From assembly GCA_921293015.1 (NCBI GenBank), contig OV121091.1, positions 38,176,839 to 38,240,838 of the forward strand: a DNA stretch of 64,000 nucleotides, given 5' to 3'. Positions 1-22,179 of this stretch are shown in pieces; the first letter of the stretch is position 1, and each line of letters starts with the position of its first letter. The notes under the pieces were generated by a model. The model did no database searches and was not told the origin of the DNA. It saw nothing but the letters and a program-made list of their open reading frames with translations. The stretch comes from Phorcus lineatus. Lineage: Eukaryota; Mollusca; Gastropoda; Trochida; Trochidae. The position numbers and the translations under genes were made by a program.

Positions 1-135
1 CGAATACAACCCGGGGGTCAAGAGTGCTTACTAAATACAACCATATATAAACTCGTTTTCGAATAAAACCCTGGCCAGGAATACAACCCGGGGTAACTGG
101 GTGCTGAGACATAGAAACCCAGGGTTTTATTCGAG
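1..135. repeat. Short palindromic repeat
   Basis: Two perfect 16-bp inverted arms lie at 59-74 (TCGAATAAAACCCTGG) and 119-134. Related direct copies of CGAATACAACCCGGGG occur at 1-17 and near 77-93. The arrangement looks like a small foldback element cut by the window edge. No gene is seen in 1-393. Confidence 0.5.
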
Positions 136-393
136 GAAATACGGTAGTTTAGTGTTTATTTGAAAATGTTCCAGCGTTTCAAGCAGATGGTAGGTATGTA
201 AAACCTGTATATGTATATTTGTATATAAAAAATATATGTAAATCAAAACCTCGGAAGCTGTAGTCTAATAACGAATCGTAAGGAATATAGTTCAGAACCT
301 TGTGTATTTCTACAATAAAGAAGTATTAAAAAGAAAGTAAAGAAATGTTTCGTTTCTTAGATTTGATAAGGTTTTCTATCAATCTTTCTACAG

Positions 394-1409
394 ATGCTAC
401 TGTGTTGACAAGGAGGGAACTGATCTCGGCTACTTTAACCCATACGGTTCCTATGAGCAGAAGATGACCTGTGGTACGTGGCATAGATAGTTAATAGTTC
501 ACAGCATTTAACAGTACGTGGAATAGATAGTAAATAGTTCACACCATTTACCAGTACGCAGCATAGATAGTTAATAGTTCAGAGCATTTACCAGTACGTG
601 GAATAGATAGTAAATAGTTCACAACATTTACCAGAAATACAGTCAGAAAAACGAAAAGAACGATTTCTTTGATTCAACCGTATGAAGAGAGAAAAGTGAC
701 AATATTTAGAAAATTACAAAACGTAATGAATTCTACAGTAAGGCGAAATAGGATAATGAACTATAAACGTTTTCATTTGGTTTTTTTTCATCATTATTAG
801 AACGAAAAGACATTCAGGTCTGATTACATCTTGAAAGAAATATGACATTAAATATAGAGTAAAAAGGACAATAAGTATCCTTTGGTTTAAGTCCATCAAA
901 TACTTTTTTTATTTTTTAAGTATGAAACTATTGAAACATCAACACTTGAAATACTGAAAACTTGGATATTCAAGGTCTTCTTGTTTTATTGCGTATCGAC
1001 ATCGATTAGTTTATGGTGAATTAAGTACAATAAGGTTACAATCGGAAAACAGTACATCATGTACTTATTAAAAGAAATAATAAAAGATAAATTTCAATTT
1101 GTATTTCATAATATATACTGCATCATTAGGGTATTTCATATACATTTTATAATAATTTTCTACTATAATATATCAGTTATTTGTAACATATTTTAAGACG
1201 ATTTAGTGCATTTTAGTTCATTAATGGCAGGATACTTTTTTGAGAATGAGCAACTAATAAATAGTCTCCCCCCTTTGAAATCAACCTTTCTGCCTCTACT
1301 ATCCCCAGACTGTGCCCGCGACAAGGTGGAGTACTTCAAGACGGGTCTGATCGGCAAACTCTTCTTCTGTGACAACCAGGGCAACTACGCAGAAAACCAG
1401 TCAATCTGA
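394..1409 (+). CDS. 3' end of a thyroglobulin type-1-like cysteine-rich protein (partial)
   Basis: Two exons are visible, 394-473 and 1309-1409, joined in phase 1 (acceptor TTCTACAG, donor GTACGTGG, acceptor TCCCCAG) and ending in TGA at 1407. The first exon carries a CYCVDKEG motif, which matches the CWCVD signature of thyroglobulin type-1 repeats. The second opens with a CARDKVEYFKTG stretch and then FFCDNQGNY, which resembles the start of another such repeat and stops before its CxCVD part. The upstream exons lie outside the window, so the signal peptide and repeat number are unknown. Such proteins are usually secreted and disulphide-rich. The exon structure is clear, but the family call rests on about 60 residues and is tentative. 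A 43-bp minisatellite begins about 40 bp after the stop and may be part of the 3' UTR. Confidence 0.55.
474..636. repeat. Four-copy 42-bp tandem repeat at a splice donor
   Basis: Units of about 42 bp share the pattern GTACGTGG..ATAGATAGT.AATAGTTCA..CCATTTA. The array starts exactly at the GTACGTGG donor of the preceding exon, so the donor-like motif is repeated several times in the intron. Confidence 0.75.
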
Positions 1410-1446
1410 GGCACGGGATGTCCTGTCAACAGTGATCTAATAAACT

Positions 1447-1936
1447 GTTGATTTAAATGTTGTTTAACTTGTTGCTGCACATAGATGCCGTTCATTCAAA
1501 TGTTGTTTAACTTGCTGCTGCACATGGAAGCCGTTCATTCAAATGTTGTTTAACGTTGCTGCACATAGAAATTGTTCATTCAAATGTTGTTTAACTTGTT
1601 GCTGCACATAGAAGTCGTTCATTCAAATGTTGTTTAACGTTGCTGCACATAGAAGTCGTTCATTCAAATGTTGTTTAACTTGTTGCTGCACATAGAAGTC
1701 GTTCATTCAAATGTTGTTTAACTTGTTGCTGCACATAGAAGTCGTTCATTCAAATGTTGTTTAACTTGTTATGGACATAGCAGCCGTTCATTCAAATGTT
1801 TTAACTAGTTGCTTCACATAGAAGCCGTTCATTCAGATGTTGTTTAACTAGTTGCTTCACATAGAAGCCGTTCATTCAAATGTTGTTTAACTTGTTGCTG
1901 CATATAAAAGCCGTTCATTCAAGTATTATTTAACTT
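1447..1936. repeat. 43-bp minisatellite, about 11 copies
   Basis: The unit is about 43 bp and contains TTGTTTAACTTGTTGCTGCA followed by CATAGAAG(T/C)CGTTCATTC. Individual units have small deletions (for example loss of CTTGTT) and point changes. It lies directly downstream of the cysteine-rich gene's stop codon. Confidence 0.9.
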
Positions 1937-3020
1937 GTTGCAGTACATCGAAAGAAAGTTGAAATTACGAATAAATATAACATCGATGTAGACAATAAAC
2001 GTTTCATCTTCACAAAGATTAGAACTCTTAGTTTTTAAAGTCATACCATGAGATGAAAGAATATTCACACATTTTATAGGAAAAGGCAAATAATTAAAAA
2101 TCACGTATAAAAAGCTTAGTGTTGTGTTTTATGATCGGAAATCGGACTCAAACGTTATTTCGGAAACTTACTTACAACAGACACAACCACAAATATGTTA
2201 TGGTAGCGTTAAGCATATCACATACGTTGTATACAAGCGAATGTAACGTAGAATTTCAGCATCGTAACATCTATATTTCCGTTTGTTGATTATTATCGAA
2301 ATCAAGTAAATCTAATAATTCTGGCATTTGAGTGATGAAAATGTATTTTAAACATGATTTGAATCCTTTTTACCGTAGTGTAGATTTTAAACCAATCGTG
2401 TTATGCACACGACGCCTCCCTTTCAACTTCTATATCACGTAATACACTACGTTTTGTCGCCTTTTTAACGAATGAGGGGTTTTTTTTCAATGTAATTGTT
2501 AATAAAAGGAAAAGTCAAAGTTTATGAATAGTGTTACTTTATCGAGAAGTATTTGTTGTCTCTAAAAATTACCATCTTAATGATAATCGGTTCAGCATGG
2601 TGACATTAAACAGGTTTAGACTATGATTTATTATCGAAAACCGGACAATTTCGCACGCCAATCGACTCAAACGTAACTCCTGAAAAGTATTTGCAGCAGA
2701 TACAAGAAAATATAGTTGATAGTGTAAAGTAGATCAATTAACAAATATTAATGGAAATTAGATGCAAAATGTTTACCTAAATACATTACATTCTAATCTT
2801 GGTATTTAGAGATAAGAAGCAATTTTAGGGACAGTATTTGAATTGAAATCACGACAGAGGATATCTCATGTCTTTTTTCAGCCAAATATAGATTTATGAA
2901 ACGTGTCACTTTAAGAAAATCTTTCTCACAAATTCTTCTGAAAACCTTAATGCTTACAGATGGAGCATGGTATAAAGAGCTCGAGCTCCGTGCAATAACA
3001 CCATTATTTGAACTTCTAAT

Positions 3021-3045
3021 GGGGGGGGGGGGGGGGGGGGGGGGG
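3021..3045. repeat. Poly-G tract (25 G)
   Basis: An uninterrupted run of 25 G lies in otherwise A+T-rich DNA. It is a potential G-quadruplex, and its length may be inexact in the assembly. Confidence 0.9.
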
Positions 3046-3327
3046 AACATTAAATTAAGAGCTAGTTTAACGTACATTGAGTCTGCATTTCCAGAGCTTT
3101 GAGTATATATACATTATAGAGTAGCCTCCCTTAGACATGTTGACCCACTTGGAGCGCCGAATGATAAAGCAGTATTAGTTGTTATGTGGAAATACTCAGC
3201 TGATATTACGTCACAACGGGTGAGCTGTTGAACGGGTATAGAGACGAATATTGGGTTTGTAATCATTGTATGTCGAAACTAAATTAACAGAAGCAACCAT
3301 TTCATCAAATAACCAAGAGAGCTTATA

Positions 3328-3341
3328 AGGTCACGTGACCT
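3328..3341. promoter_or_regulatory. Palindromic E-box / CLEAR-like element
   Basis: AGGTCACGTGACCT is a perfect 14-bp palindrome centred on CACGTG, ending 45 bp before the ATG of the thioesterase-like gene. GTCACGTGAC is the CLEAR-type consensus bound by MiT/TFE and USF bHLH-zip factors in animals. A regulatory role here is inferred from sequence and position only. Confidence 0.5.
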
Positions 3342-3386
3342 GTATTCAATCGTCTGCTGAGCGGAGTCCAGTTGTTCGGCAGGAAC

Positions 3387-5762
3387 ATGGGTGATAAGGC
3401 AGAAGAACATCCTAGCAATGAAAACGGCGACAAACATGTCCGGTGAGTGGAAAGGGAGTACGACCACATGCTATAATTTTATAAGCTTTGAAAGTAAACT
3501 TTGATGCCCGACTAGACGAGTTTATAACATATGTTATTAATTTGATGAGTAAATGTGGCAATTGAAGGACAGTTCTCTGTTGATTATGCCATGAACAAAA
3601 TAGTCATTAATTACACGTTGAATTAATATTTCTAATGTTACTAGCTAAATGAAATCAAAAAGTTGATATTAAGCTTTCTAAAACATTTAACATGATGTCA
3701 TTTGGTTAGATAAATCCTACAAGTGGCGAATGGATTAAACATAATTAGGCATAGCCTTCTGAAATGTAGCCTACAAAAATAAACTCTTGACTACCAGTTT
3801 ACTATGCAAAGATTTAAACAACGAAAATAATACAACGCGCCATTTTTATAATCATTCTGTTGGATATTCGAAATATATGCTTTTTGTGTATCATGCTTTC
3901 CAAATAGGCCTATAGTTAATATTGTCAAGTTATAACAAAGACCTCTATAATAAAGGTCCTTGGTTATAAGTAATGAACTTGTTAATGATAGATTCTGTTG
4001 TAAATGAAACGGGTCTATTAACCCTTGGGCATAGAGGGCAAGTAAGGGAATTATGTGGTTTGGTGAATAAAAAAATTATAGAAAAATAACAATTTTAACG
4101 AACTTCATCATAACTTGCATCAACCTAGGGTAGGCATGTATATATATATTTATATGTATATAAATATGATATGTATGTATGTGATAAAGGTCATTATAAA
4201 GGCAATGTTTATTATCGTTATATGTGTGCATAATTTAGCCATTTCATGTTTATACAGTGAATGCTCACGATCAATTACTGATTTTAATTAACCGCAGCAT
4301 ATATAGCGTTTAATTGATAAAATATTGATTTGACAGTCAACGGATGTTAATTTGCATTGGTTGTTTGGAAAACCACACGGTCATAATTTTGAAAAATTTA
4401 ATGAAATAATTTAAACTATGGAAGTTTCGTTTGTTGTCAAATATTCTATCATTGCTATATAATTAAAAAACAGACCCTTTCACGAGTTTCACCCCTATGT
4501 ACGCTCATGAATGCTTTACAGGCCGTTCCGTGCGAAGTACCGCCATCTTCTTGACATGGGCTATAAGGTGAGGGTCAATGAAGACGAGACGTTGGCGGAG
4601 GTCGATATACCCGGCCCGTCCTATGAGGCGTTCGATTTGGATGGTAAGATAACATTCATCTATCCCGCCTTGTTAAATTGATTGCTTTATGCTAACTAAT
4701 TGTTAGAAGGAGTTTTACAAGCATTGGTTGTTCAGAAACCATCATTTACATACTACTGCATAATATTCAATAACAAAACGGTTGCAACTTTAATCACTCT
4801 TTTTCATTTTCATTTATTTACGTAAAGTTTACAGTTTACTTGTAAAATTGTAGCTGTAATGTTATTAGCCCTTAAGTCTGAGAATTATCATTGGCTTAAA
4901 ATCTGGTTTAAGTTTAGGATAGATACGTAATGAAAACTGAATATAAACCGTGTTATACAACCTTAATTTATCTAAACCTTTAGTTTCTCTACAATTACAA
5001 TCTCGTTTTACAGGCAACTTTAAGATCTGGAGCCTGATGCGGATGATGGGAGCGGCGCGTTACTTGGCCTATCACTTCCCTCTTGACGACACTGGCCACA
5101 CCTTCATCGACTACGGCGCAATGACGGACGATATATTTACTTTCATGGCGTCCTCCCAGTTTGAGATAGACAAAGCAATGTACGATTCACACATTCCGAA
5201 ATGGCCGCTGAAAGTTAACGCAGAGCTGGGCCATATTGGGAAATCTTCCACCAGCTCCGTAAGTTCGCTTATCGTTCCATCTACCGGACAGGTTCTGTCT
5301 AAAAACATCAACCAGGTTGTGGGGATTGATAAAAGCACAAGAAAACCAACCCCGCTACCCACTTGGTGGAGAGAGAAATATGCAAACCACGCCGTTCGGA
5401 AGGAACCGTTGATTGTCAAGAAACTGACAAAACCAGACAATACTCACGTGGTATCTCGAAAAGTCACGTGGAGCGAGACCGACATGTATGGACACGTGAA
5501 CTGGGCGTCGTATGTCATCTTCTGCATCGATGCTATACATCATGGCATCAAGTCAAACTATTTTAAGGAAATGAGTAAACAGGTTGTCAAGAACGGACTG
5601 AAACTGATGCGAATGGCGTATTTCGGGGAATGTTTTGAAGAAGATGAGTTGTCTGTGCATTACTGGGAGGCCCAGGACGAACCACGAACTGTATGTTTTG
5701 AAATCCAGAAAGAAGGAGCGGCAGTTTTTCAAAATACGTTAACATATCATGACTCCGGATAG
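3387..5762 (+). CDS. Hotdog-fold acyl thioesterase-like protein (paralogue 1)
   Basis: Three exons, 3387-3442, 4522-4643 and 5014-5762, give a 308-residue protein. The junction phases are 2 and 1, with good GTGAGT and GTAAGA donors and TTTACAG acceptors. The ATG is the first in the exon and lies just after a palindromic E-box. The C-terminal part has S-E-T-D-M-Y-G-H-V-N-W-A-S-Y at residues 213-226, matching the D..GHVN..Y active-site region of 4HBT/acyl-ACP thioesterase hotdog domains (D216, H220 and N222 are candidates). The N-terminal half (about 20-170) has the length and pattern of a second, degenerate hotdog domain. No signal peptide is seen, so it is probably cytosolic. The likely reaction is hydrolysis of acyl-CoA or another acyl thioester, but the substrate cannot be read from the sequence. 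The convergent gene downstream is a clear paralogue. The earlier ATG at 4950 is intronic and should not be used. Confidence 0.8.
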
Positions 5763-7502
5763 ACTTTCACAATCTGTCCTCTATGGACGTGTAGACAGAA
5801 TGAGGATGTTTGATCCAGAAGAAGAGATGTCCTGTTCGCATAATTTCGCAGGTTACGTTGGCATAAGAAGACGGACATTTTTTGTTGTTGTTTTTAACTG
5901 TATATTTTGGAAGGAAATCATCATTGTAAAAACTGTATAATTTGGAAGGAAATCATCATTGTTCTCTTGGAAAATATGGGTCAGTGTATTGTTATTTACT
6001 TCAAGGATATTATACAATTGTTGCGTCTCATTTTGATGGGCATGTTTTATGGAAGCTTTGTTGTGTCACTAAAATAATCGCCGATATGGGAATGATATTT
6101 CTTAGCATTTGCATGCTGCATTGATGAAAAGAACCAAATAACATCAAACTATTAAAGAATAAGTGCTTCGATGGAACTAGAATTATCTTTATTCATTACA
6201 ACGTAGACGCACTAAAGAAACAATCAATGTGATCTATATTTATAAGCGATTCACTTTGTTGAATATTTAAATTATCGCTTATTAAAAGGACATGATTATG
6301 TGTGTAGTTTTGATTTCTAGATTTTCTGACCAATTGGCGTCATTTGCTATAATGTGTATTATCTCCAAGCATAAATACTAAAAAAAATAGGAAGGGAAAT
6401 CAATGTGTTTTTTTATATAATATTTATTTAGTTCAAATAAAATCCACTTTGTTTCTTCTGATGCCTGTTTATCCAAAACTTGTTTTCAGATAATAAAATA
6501 TAGTTTTGTCCTAAATGATACAGCAAACACAGGTCTCAAATGAAGGATATGTTTACAACTGTTTTTGAATTTCATTATATTCTCACTTATCAGTGTGCAA
6601 ATGTGACAATGACTCCAAACGCATCTCAAAATGGCGACGTTTGAACAGGCAAACGTTTTGATGAATTAAGTTTTTATGTTCTATACTCTGCGATTACAGA
6701 TGTATTTAGTTTATATGCTCACATTGAAAGCGTATCTAAATAAGGAACCAACGGGGTTATATATAGAGTACTGTTTTTAAATGGAGTTGATAGGGACGAA
6801 ACATTTCTGTTATTAGCGTGTATCACCGATTTGATGTGTTTCTTTACATTATTGAGCGGGGTCTGATTCCTGATCTGTCTTATCAATGGTGATGACCAAT
6901 ACAATTTAATAGGCGCACATGCATTATACTTACATTGATGTCTTTATCATAAACTGATCATAAAAGAATAGCGTTTTTCAAAGCATTAGGTAATTATTAA
7001 ATTTATTAGATCAATTTTAACGAAACAAATACTTGAAACAAATACTTAATACCGGTATATTAAAATACCGATGACAATCTTCTTTTCATCAATAACATCA
7101 TTTCCCATTTCCAAAGAAATTCGTCTTGACAAAGACCTTAGGGGTATCTGTTCTTGAGGATTCAGTTTATAAGATATTCTCAACAGATAAAGATATGAGA
7201 GTAAATCCCTTTTAAGTCAACTCAACAAAGGAAACTAATCAGATTGTGGTAGAAGAACACTCGAACAAAAAGGGTATGACAATGTTTTCATTATGAGAAG
7301 ACATGTAATCTAAATACAGAAGACAATCCAACCTTTCCACGAAATTACATCATCGTAGCCTCCCTCTTATTGTGTCATTTAAAATGAACAAGTTGGAAGA
7401 CAAGAATACAATTGATAGAGCTGAAGTAACATCTTTCTGTTTTAACATGTGCATTTAAGATATGCATTTAAAATGGATGTATATTAATTCGTAAAATCCA
7501 AA
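5763..7502. other. Intergenic region between convergent genes
   Basis: This is the shared 3' flank of the two tail-to-tail thioesterase-like genes. It is A+T-rich. An AATAAA hexamer near 6436 is a candidate polyadenylation signal for the plus-strand gene. No additional coding region, RNA gene or clear transposon was recognised. Confidence 0.5.
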
Positions 7503-9768
7503 CTATTCATGATACACGAAAGTACTTTGAAAGATTGAGTTGCCCCATTTCTGAACGTCGAATTGGACAGTCCTCTCCTGGGTGTCAGATATCCATACGT
7601 GTATGACTAGCTCGTCGCTCTCCACACTCTCGCCAATGTAGCGGTTTCTCATAGACTTGACTCCTCTCTTGATGGTGGCCTTGTCGATACCCTGAATGTT
7701 CTGCCACTCGATGCCGTGGTGGAGCGCGTCTATACAGTACTGTACATAAGACGTGTAGTTCGTGTGGTTGTACCCGTCAGTTTGACTCCAAGCAACACGT
7801 ACTGAATATGGAAAAGGTTTCACTGATAGCTCTGTTTTGGGTATAACCAGAGGTTCTTTAAAGATGGCGGATGGTTTGTGTTTGGCCGTCCACCAATCGG
7901 GAAGCCGTGTTGGTCGTCTGGTCTTCTTGTCAATTCCTACAAGCTGATTGATGTTCTCGAACAGAGTCTGTCCGGTAGAAGGGGAGATAACTGTGGTAAC
8001 CGTGCTCACTGACGAAGATCCTACATATCCCAGTTGATATATAATATCGAGTGGATTCTTGGAGAACTCTGGGTTATACAGTTCCTTTTCTGTGGTGATT
8101 TCTGAAGAGCCTACGAAAGTCAGTCTGTCTGAAGTTAGCTTTGCCCAGTCAAATATAGTCTTGCCAGGCTCCTCAAGTTCAATATGACTCGCGTATATCC
8201 GGGCTGAAGTCACAAACCTCAGCAAACTAGGCATTTTGGCGTTTCCTATAAAGAATGGTACTAAATTAATGGAACGTTAATCATTATGGATATGTATACT
8301 AGAATTACTTTCTATACCCCCAGCTTAATATTAAACGGTGTATATAGCTTTCTTAATTAAGTCACAAAATCTGGAACGGATCATATCACTCAAACTATCC
8401 ATGCTATCTTCACTCAACTTGTTACACGTGTCGACCATGAACACTAGATGTTCCTTTTTATGGTAAGACAAAACCTATTTCATATGCTTGCGGTTTCCAT
8501 GGGAAAATGACGAAAGCAGTTACTCTGAAAAAGCCCTTTGTCCGTGGCATATCTATGAACTTATTTTACACATCTTCACAAATTAGCCATGATCTTAAAT
8601 TTGGCTTCTGAAAGTTAGACCAAAATCTCAATTATATTTTTTGAGGTTTCAATGGAAACATGACTTACGCAATGACACTCTCGGCAAGCCTATTGTCCGG
8701 GGCATATCTCTTAAACTATGCAGGGTTTTTTTTTCAGAAAACTTGATACACATGCCAGCCATGATCCCTAGATGTGTCTTTTGAAAGATAAATCTTTATC
8801 GGATTTTATGTTTTTACAGTTTTCACGGAATATGGCTTAATCGGTGTCTTTGTGGGAAAGTCATTATGTCAATATTTTATTTCTAAAGATATGCATATAG
8901 TCTCAACCAAACTTGCTATCTCAACCGTTAGACGTAGAAGTGCATTTTGAAGGTGAGATTCGTATTATTTTGTTGGCTTCCATAAAAGCACGTGAGAGTA
9001 AGATGACAACATTATTGACACCAATATTCAATGTTTCCATGTAAATAGCAAAATAATGTTTTGAATGGTAGAATATGATCAACCTTATTTTGTTCAATGA
9101 ATAAATCAGCTATGACTTTTTATTTATTTTATTGTACCATAAAGACCGTCGCAGAGGTGGCAGAGTGTACATCATATAGACCTATACGTTCATTCGGCCA
9201 AAGGATTTCAATTATTTAAGATGAATTATTGACGATACTTCTGTCTCTCACCGTGCATGACTACTAATTTTGATACTTGCAGTCAGAAATATCCCTACTG
9301 TTCAGGCGCTAAAGAAACGCCAAAAGCATTAAACTGAAATTTTGTTTATTAATGTTGGCGACCGAAGAGTCTAGGCTTATGTAAGGGTTATCAAATAATA
9401 AAAAAAATTAAGGATAACAATTTTCACTAAAGTCACTAAATTACGATAGATTTCAGATAATACAAAGCTTCAAATTTATTTTTACAACGTTATCCAAGAA
9501 TTTACATGATCTCCAAAATACCAAATTTGAAATACCACTTAAACTCACTTAATTTTCTCTAGAATCTTAGCTAATCTGCTAGTATACATAAAATTGATTG
9601 AATATGACAATTCAATCGTGGATTTTGGATGTCGCAAAGGAAGATAAACACATACCGTCCTTGTCGAACGATTCATAAGTTAGGCCAGGTGTATGGATGA
9701 CAGCTTGTGTTTGTGCATCGTTCACGGTCATTCTGTACCCCATTCTCTCAAGTTGCGGCAGTAAGTGT
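7503..9768 (-). CDS. Hotdog-fold acyl thioesterase-like protein (paralogue 2), first exon not located
   Basis: Two exons are clear on the minus strand: 9768-9656 and 8245-7503 (stop). They enter in phase 2 and join in phase 1, exactly as in the plus-strand paralogue. The real third exon starts at 8245 (acceptor TTTATAG), upstream of the internal ATG at 8234. Shared blocks include HLL..., GYxxxVND/E, SPSTGQ, VGIDKxTRxPT.LP.WW and CIDALHHGI. The active-site region reads S-Q-T-D-G-Y-N-H-T-N, so D, H and N are kept but the usual G-H-V-N is changed to N-H-T-N. About 285 residues are visible. By homology a first exon of about 56 nt ending in phase 2 should lie above 9770, but none could be chosen with confidence. 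The role is presumably acyl-thioester hydrolysis with altered specificity. Confidence 0.75.
8390..8990 (-). repeat. Degenerate tandem-core element in intron
   Basis: Three or more diverged units of roughly 170 bp share motifs such as AACTTG.TACACATG, CATGAT(C/A)..TAGATGT and a GTTTCCA.GG.AA block. The same motifs occur in opposite orientation at about 57430-57873, in front of a CAGACGGACAGA head. Both are read as copies of one tandem-core mobile element family. The boundaries are approximate. Confidence 0.5.
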
Positions 9769-12236
9769 CTGCAAAATTTGTGATATGAATACAAGATTGA
9801 CATTTCTGAGTTTACTGGAATTATGATAAATTGAAAGGGTTTTTTCCTTAATTATTGTTTGTATAATGGAATATATCCAGATGACTAGGCCTGTATTTGC
9901 ATCAACAGTTATGTAATTACAATTTATAATAGGCAGTTGTATTGATTTTGTTTCTATCCTATTAGGTAAAGTAACAAACCTACATACATTTAGATTATCA
10001 ACTTTTGGATCAAGGTGGTAACATTTTACGTACGGTTCAAACAGCTTCTGTTACATAACTATAATATTTTTATTACATATAACTATTCTCATTGAAATAA
10101 TATGAAAAATATTTATCTTATCAAGCACTCTTATGGGGATATGCCTTAAACTGGTTTCTTTATAAAGAACTAATTGCAAAATTGAAATAATAAATACACA
10201 TACAGCTGTTACTATTATTATGAAAACGTGTTTTTTAAGTCGAGGTAAGTTCTATCCAAGGGAAGTAACTCCAAATCATAACCTTTGCACCAATGATACT
10301 TTACATTTGCTGTTACCTTGAAATTACCCCTTCTTTACATTTGCTGTTACCTTGAAATTACCCCTGTAACGACGGGTTTGCTTGTCCTTGTGGAAGCATC
10401 TTTGCTGTACTGTCTCAAGCAGTAAATGACACAGCGTTTAGACTTGCAATGTATCTCGGTAGACCTTTTTCGTCTGCAATGGCGACCGATCGCAGATACA
10501 GCAATGAATCGTCGACCCAACATTTCCTTGCAGATGTCGCAGTTGTCGCAGATGTCTTGCTTTCGCAGAAATCGGTTGAATATGCACTAATAAATGACTC
10601 AATAATCATTAAACAAATAGAACACTGCACTAATAAGCGGTCTAACTGAAGCTTACGCCTTTAGGTATACTCGTTTCTGGGCCATGTATTACGCCATATC
10701 GATTGGTTGTACAGTATTGTTGGCCCTGTAACTAGCATTGTTATCCACATCGAGAGAGATCCACGCAGTTCGTTGTGTACAAAGTACAATATGTTTCTGA
10801 AACATATTCTCGCCTTCTATCAGAAATAAATTTTCTTTTATGTCCTCCCTTCAATTAATGCAAATTTCATTTAAAAAATAGAAGGAACATTAACTGAAAT
10901 AATATTTAGTATAATTAGCAAACATTCTCCATTCTAATCAAACAAGGGAATTCATGCATACTTACATTAGTACATTGGTAGTTTATCTTCTTTGAGAGGC
11001 ATTTAGAAGTTGGTAAGATGACAGAGAACAAGTTCTATGGATTTATAACCTCTTTATTGCAGATAACTACAATGGTAGTGTTTAAAATATCCAAATGAAT
11101 GAAAAGTAATCGCAGCATTCGAAGAAATAAGAGAATAACACGTGTTTTTTAAATTATTTGTATAGCAATAATTTTCACGCAGGATGTCTCATTGGTTATC
11201 TTTGATCAAACTGTACATAATGCATTGAGTTAAAGTGTTAGAAAGACATTTCGACGAGTACTTAAGAAAGTAGGACCAAAATTTATATGTTTGTTGTACT
11301 TATTCATAAAATTCTAAAATTCTATGATATCTTTGAACCTCTTATACTGCAGAGGGCAATTTAGCTGGATTTAACGACCGCTGCTAATGCTAATTTATAC
11401 GCAGTTTATTTTTCTACGTGTGCATGCATATTATTGCCATAAATGAATTTAACATGCGAACATTTTCAATCATTTAGTCCTTTGTATCTTATGCAATAAG
11501 CCCTTTCTCGTCCAGATTGAGGGGTGGGGGGGGGGGGGTCTCTCCCCATCACCCCTCAAAATTCCTTGATCCGCACCTGTTAACTGTATCAACCGTGGTA
11601 ATCTAAATGTAACTTACATAAAAAAAATCTGTTGATGCAAGTGTCACATCAAACTCTAAGTATTCATCAGGAATATACTATCTTAAAAGAATAAAGACGA
11701 GCCAATTATAACAGTTGTTTTATTCAACGGGCACCTTGCAGGCAGTGACCAATCGCGGAAGTGCAGGCGAAAATGTAGACCAATCAGAATGCTCGTATTA
11801 TAAGTCTTTAGTGAATGACATCAGTGTCACTTCCGTTTCTGAAGCCGGTGCCTAGATTTCTTATGTTAGGAATGTTCAGTTAAAGATATCATAATGAAAA
11901 CAACTTCCTTCTTTGTTCTTGAATATTGTGTGTAGAATATATTTATATTAATCATAGTAAAGACATATCAACAAAAGAAACCTGATGTAATATATCAACG
12001 ATGAAGATCGTCTTTGGTAAAATGACAAAGACTTTGGTCACTGGCAAAATGCCTGCATTTTTTGGTGCTGGGTGCATCAGTCAATGTATTGATCATGCCG
12101 TGCAGTTGTGATACATATTTTGAGGAGCAATGTGGTGTTTATGTTTATATCCATAAGAGATAATTTTGTGAGTCTCACACAAGTAGCCACACTTTAAAAC
12201 AGATTCAGTTGATTATACTGATCAGTCACATTCATA
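9769..12236. other. Intergenic, 5' flanks of divergent genes
   Basis: This region lies between the minus-strand thioesterase-like gene and cyclin Y. It should contain the missing first exon of the former and the promoters of both. A 34-bp direct duplication (TTTACATTTGCTGTTACCTT...) lies at about 10300-10370. A G-rich tract with a short inverted C-rich partner lies at 11519-11570. The short ORFs at 10415-10649 show no family resemblance. Confidence 0.4.
11749..11835 (+). promoter_or_regulatory. Candidate TATA-less promoter of cyclin Y
   Basis: Two CCAAT boxes (11749-11753 and 11780-11784) alternate with two ETS-type sites, GCGGAAGTG at 11755-11763 and CACTTCCG at 11828-11835. The spacing is typical of a housekeeping promoter. 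It lies about 400 bp before the cyclin Y ATG, which leaves room for a 5' UTR or a small non-coding exon. Confidence 0.45.

Positions 12237-22179
<9,943 letters not shown>

Larger units (their letters stand above)
1937..3386. other. Intergenic, transposon relics
   Basis: No gene was recognised; the small ORFs are unrelated to known families. Two stretches, 2128-2197 and 2619-2706, carry the ATCGAAAACCGGAC...CTCAAAC core shared with the TTAA elements found elsewhere in the window, but no clear termini were found here. A poly-G tract lies at 3021-3045. The last 60 bp are the promoter-proximal region of the next gene. Confidence 0.5.

Noticed and set aside
4950..5013. ATG at 4950 as start of the thioesterase-like gene
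   Set aside because: It lies in the intron before the TTTTACAG acceptor at 5013; two upstream exons join in frame.
10415..10649. Overlapping ORFs of 66-71 residues as a first exon of the minus-strand thioesterase-like gene
   Set aside because: No phase-2 donor with homologous sequence could be identified, so assignment would be guesswork.
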